Assembly (NCBI RefSeq): GCF_000691225.1 | Contig: NZ_JMSZ01000016.1 | Location: 124,001-188,000, forward strand | Length of the DNA: 64,000 nucleotides | Direction: 5' to 3' | DNA from: Nitrincola lacisaponensis | Lineage (GTDB): Bacteria > Pseudomonadota > Gammaproteobacteria > Pseudomonadales > Balneatricaceae | In this document: positions 61,693-64,000 of the stretch, piece by piece | Layout: each line of letters opens with the position of its first letter | Position numbering within the stretch: position 1 is the stretch's first letter | The notes under the pieces: model-generated | Told to the model about the DNA's origin: nothing | The model's database searches: none | What the model saw: the letters and a program-made list of their open reading frames with translations, nothing else | Made by a program: the position numbers and the translations under genes

Positions 61693-64000
61693 TGCGCCGA
61701 GGCCTGAGGCTTTTGATGCTGCTACTGCTCAGTTGTCTGAGTATGTCAGTTCAGGCGCGAGAACGGCTTTTTCAGATAGGTTTTCCCCTGGTCTATGACC
61801 TGCAACAGACCCAACAGCAATGGCAGCCCTTGATTGAACACTTGAACCAGCAGCTTGGGCCATCCTACCGCTTTGAACTGCAGATCCTTGATCTGGATGC
61901 CCTGGAGGATGCGGTTGCTGCGTCTGAACTTGATTTCCTGTTCGTCAATCCTTCTCTCTATGTGTATTACAGCTATCGTTATGGTTTGTCCTCGCCGCTG
62001 GCGACCCTGTTGAACTATGAGCAAGGCCAGACTATCAGCCAGTTTGCCGGAGTGGTCTTTACCCGTCCAGAACGCACAGAAATACGTCAGTTAAGTGATC
62101 TGAAAGGATTAACCATCGCAACGCCATCACAGCAATCGCTGGCGGCTTATCAGATGCAGGCTGTGGAGCTGAAACAGCAGGGTCTGGATCTTGATACAGA
62201 TATTGTCTGGCTGGAAACAGGATTGCCACTGACCAGTGTGATGGATGCGGTGATGTCCGGAGCGGCAGATGCCGGGTTTATGCGGGCGGGTGTACTGGAG
62301 AAGTTGCAACAGCAGGGACAGATCTCGCCCGGAGTTTTCCGTGTAGTGGCGCCAAGGCAAGTGGCCGGGTTTCCCTGGATTACCAGTACCCGGCTTTATC
62401 CCGAATGGCCCTTTGCGGCCCTTGCACATACGGATACGGATGTGGTTCGTCAGGTCACGGCCGCATTGCTGAACCTGCCAGTGAATAGCCCTGTTACGCA
62501 GCAGATCGGCATTGCTGGTTTTACCATCCCCGGAGACTATCGTGGTATAGATCGTTTGCTGCAGGATTTGCGGTTACCACCCTTTGATCAGTCTCCGCCC
62601 ATTTCATTGCAACAGATCTGGCTGCAATGGCAACTTTACTGGCTGCTGCTGATTCTCTGTGCAGCGGCGTTACTGGCCTTTGCTGTAATCATATTGAAAC
62701 GTAAAAACCGTCACCTGGCGATTACCCAGCAGACTAATCAGCAGATTACGGCACAGTTGCGAGAGAATGAGGCACTGTTAAACCATGCGCAGCAGGTCGC
62801 CCGTATTGGCAGTTGGGATTACGATCTGCAGACCGAACTGTTTAACTGCACAGATCAGATGCGTCTGATGTTTGGTTTGACGGCTGATCAGCCGATACGG
62901 ATTGATGATTTTATTGCACGTATTGCTGAAGAGGATCGTGCCTACGCACTTAAAGCCTGGGACACCGCTCTGAAAAAGGGCCGTGATTACGAAATGGACT
63001 ACCGTGTACAGGTTGGACACGAGCTGCGCTGGTTTCATGAACGCCTGCATGTCATTCGTAATACCCGGGGCGACATGGTACGTCTGTTGGGTACTGTTCA
63101 GGATGTAACAGATAAGGTTGAGTATGAACAACACATTGAGTCCTTGGCATTTAACGATGCTCTGACCAAAATCCCCAATCGAGCCTGGTTGCATGAAGCA
63201 TTGGATAAGTTACTGCGTCAACGTAATGTGCGGCCTCATTCTGCAGTGTTGGTACTTTTAAATATTGATCGCTTCAAAACCATCAATAATGCCAGGGGCA
63301 GTCGTTTTGGTGACGGACTGCTATGTGCTATTGGTGAGCGCCTGCAAGGCTGTGAGTTGCTTGATGTATCGGTCAAGGTGGCACGTATAGCCGGTGATGA
63401 GTTTGCGGTTTTGTTGCAGTCGGATCGTTTGGTTGAGTTGTCAGTGAACAGGCTGGAAGCGCTGCTGGCAGAACATTGTCAAGCGTTGTTTGCACAACCT
63501 TTCATGGTTGACGAAGAGCCTGTCAGTGTGACGGCAAGTGCCGGAGTGACTCGCTTTCCGGAGCTGGATGATCCCCTGAGTGCTGAACAGGTTTTTCAAC
63601 GGGCCAGCATGGCGTTGACGCATTCCCGTCTGGAAGGTGGTGGTCAACTGAGCTTTTATGAGTCGCCGATGAGTGAGGCAGCAGGTTATCGCTTCCGTCT
63701 GGAACGTGATTTGAGTCGTGCTGTGCAGCAAAACCAGCTGCGTCTGTTTATGCAGCCTCAGTTTGATGTGCAGGGTCGTAAGCGCGCGGCTGAATTGCTG
63801 TTACGCTGGGAACATCCGGAGCTGGGTATGATATCCCCGGCAGACTTTATCCCGATTGCCGAGTCGTCCAATTTGATTGTTGATCTGGATGTCTGGGTTC
63901 TGGATCAGGCGTGCCAACTTATCCGTCAGGCAGCTATTCAGGGCGTTGAGTTGTGCCTGGCCGTGAATATCAGTCCACGGCATTTCTGCAAACAGTCTTT
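61692..64000 (+). CDS. PhnD-like sensor-PAS-GGDEF-EAL protein (3' end outside window)
   Basis: The frame is open from ATG 61692 to the window end (769 codons seen). Order: signal peptide (cleavage near VQA, residue 22), a PhnD-like periplasmic-binding domain (about 25-300; LDFLFVNPSLYVYY), a membrane helix (about 316-336), PAS (about 358-482), GGDEF (about 482-655) with the motif written AGDEF (567-571), and the start of an EAL domain (EAL is ELL at 701-703). The AGDEF site may be active or a GTP-binding regulator. It is translationally coupled to the preceding cyclase. The missing part should be about 130-150 residues of the EAL domain. Confidence 0.88.
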   Translation, partial: MRRGLRLLMLLLLSCLSMSVQARERLFQIGFPLVYDLQQTQQQWQPLIEHLNQQLGPSYRFELQILDLDALEDAVAASELDFLFVNPSLYVYYSYRYGLSSPLATLLNYEQGQTISQFAGVVFTRPERTEIRQLSDLKGLTIATPSQQSLAAYQMQAVELKQQGLDLDTDIVWLETGLPLTSVMDAVMSGAADAGFMRAGVLEKLQQQGQISPGVFRVVAPRQVAGFPWITSTRLYPEWPFAALAHTDTDVVRQVTAALLNLPVNSPVTQQIGIAGFTIPGDYRGIDRLLQDLRLPPFDQSPPISLQQIWLQWQLYWLLLILCAAALLAFAVIILKRKNRHLAITQQTNQQITAQLRENEALLNHAQQVARIGSWDYDLQTELFNCTDQMRLMFGLTADQPIRIDDFIARIAEEDRAYALKAWDTALKKGRDYEMDYRVQVGHELRWFHERLHVIRNTRGDMVRLLGTVQDVTDKVEYEQHIESLAFNDALTKIPNRAWLHEALDKLLRQRNVRPHSAVLVLLNIDRFKTINNARGSRFGDGLLCAIGERLQGCELLDVSVKVARIAGDEFAVLLQSDRLVELSVNRLEALLAEHCQALFAQPFMVDEEPVSVTASAGVTRFPELDDPLSAEQVFQRASMALTHSRLEGGGQLSFYESPMSEAAGYRFRLERDLSRAVQQNQLRLFMQPQFDVQGRKRAAELLLRWEHPELGMISPADFIPIAESSNLIVDLDVWVLDQACQLIRQAAIQGVELCLAVNISPRHFCKQS

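Noticed and set aside
1-64000. Mobile elements, prophage, CRISPR arrays, tRNA or rRNA genes
   Set aside because: No transposase, integrase, phage genes, regularly spaced repeats or cloverleaf candidates were recognised on either strand; a tRNAscan or CRISPR search was not possible here.

Overview
The window looks like the chromosome of a marine-type gammaproteobacterium, probably in or near the Oceanospirillales. The support is a gamma-style gene content (dbpA, trpR, UrtB with its N-terminal extension, thiBPQ under a TPP riboswitch, malate synthase G) and many c-di-GMP proteins. The order cannot be fixed from sequence alone. No tRNA, rRNA, CRISPR array, insertion sequence or prophage was seen.

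Left part (1-31.6 kb) is a nitrogen-scavenging region. It starts with the end of allA and with puuE (ureide breakdown), a BenE-type transporter with a divergent XRE-cupin regulator, and several exporter/regulator pairs. Next come an allantoin/hydantoin-type racemase and a divergent five-gene peptide-family ABC transporter with a GntR regulator, then a LysR/Old Yellow Enzyme pair. The complete urease operon ureABCEJFGD and the urea ABC transporter urtABCDE follow. A glutathione S-transferase and a D-serine deaminase/LysR pair sit between ure and urt. Together these could take allantoin-like ureides to urea and glyoxylate, and urea to ammonia.

Regulation unifies this region. Sequences matching the sigma-54 -24/-12 consensus lie upstream of ureA (exact match), urtA, the peptide-family transporter and, further right, an ammonium-transporter fusion protein. 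NtrC-like dyads lie near each, so a shared nitrogen-limitation regulon is likely.

Middle part (31.6-49 kb) holds DUF192 and trhO, a thiamine salvage locus (small-molecule kinase, TPP riboswitch, thiBPQ), a large unknown lipoprotein, marC, a ProC-like reductase and a compact trpR-trpE-trpG operon. A TrpR-type palindrome there touches the trpR start codon. A lytic transglycosylase and an Amt-HAMP-PAS-PAS-GGDEF-EAL protein (1142 aa) follow. The leader of this last gene contains two perfect interleaved inverted repeats that could form a pseudoknot.

Right part (49-64 kb) has dbpA, a manganese (yybP-ykoY) riboswitch before a GDT1-family exporter, a small secreted protein with a Fur-like box, a 2OG-Fe(II) oxygenase, a LysR/EamA pair, nudJ, glcB, an alpha/beta hydrolase and serA. 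It ends in a three-gene signalling operon: a 5'-nucleotidase-like secreted protein that has lost its metal ligands, a membrane diguanylate cyclase, and a PhnD-like/PAS/GGDEF/EAL protein cut by the window end. The best candidates for undescribed biology are the ammonium-sensor fusion with its leader and this last operon.
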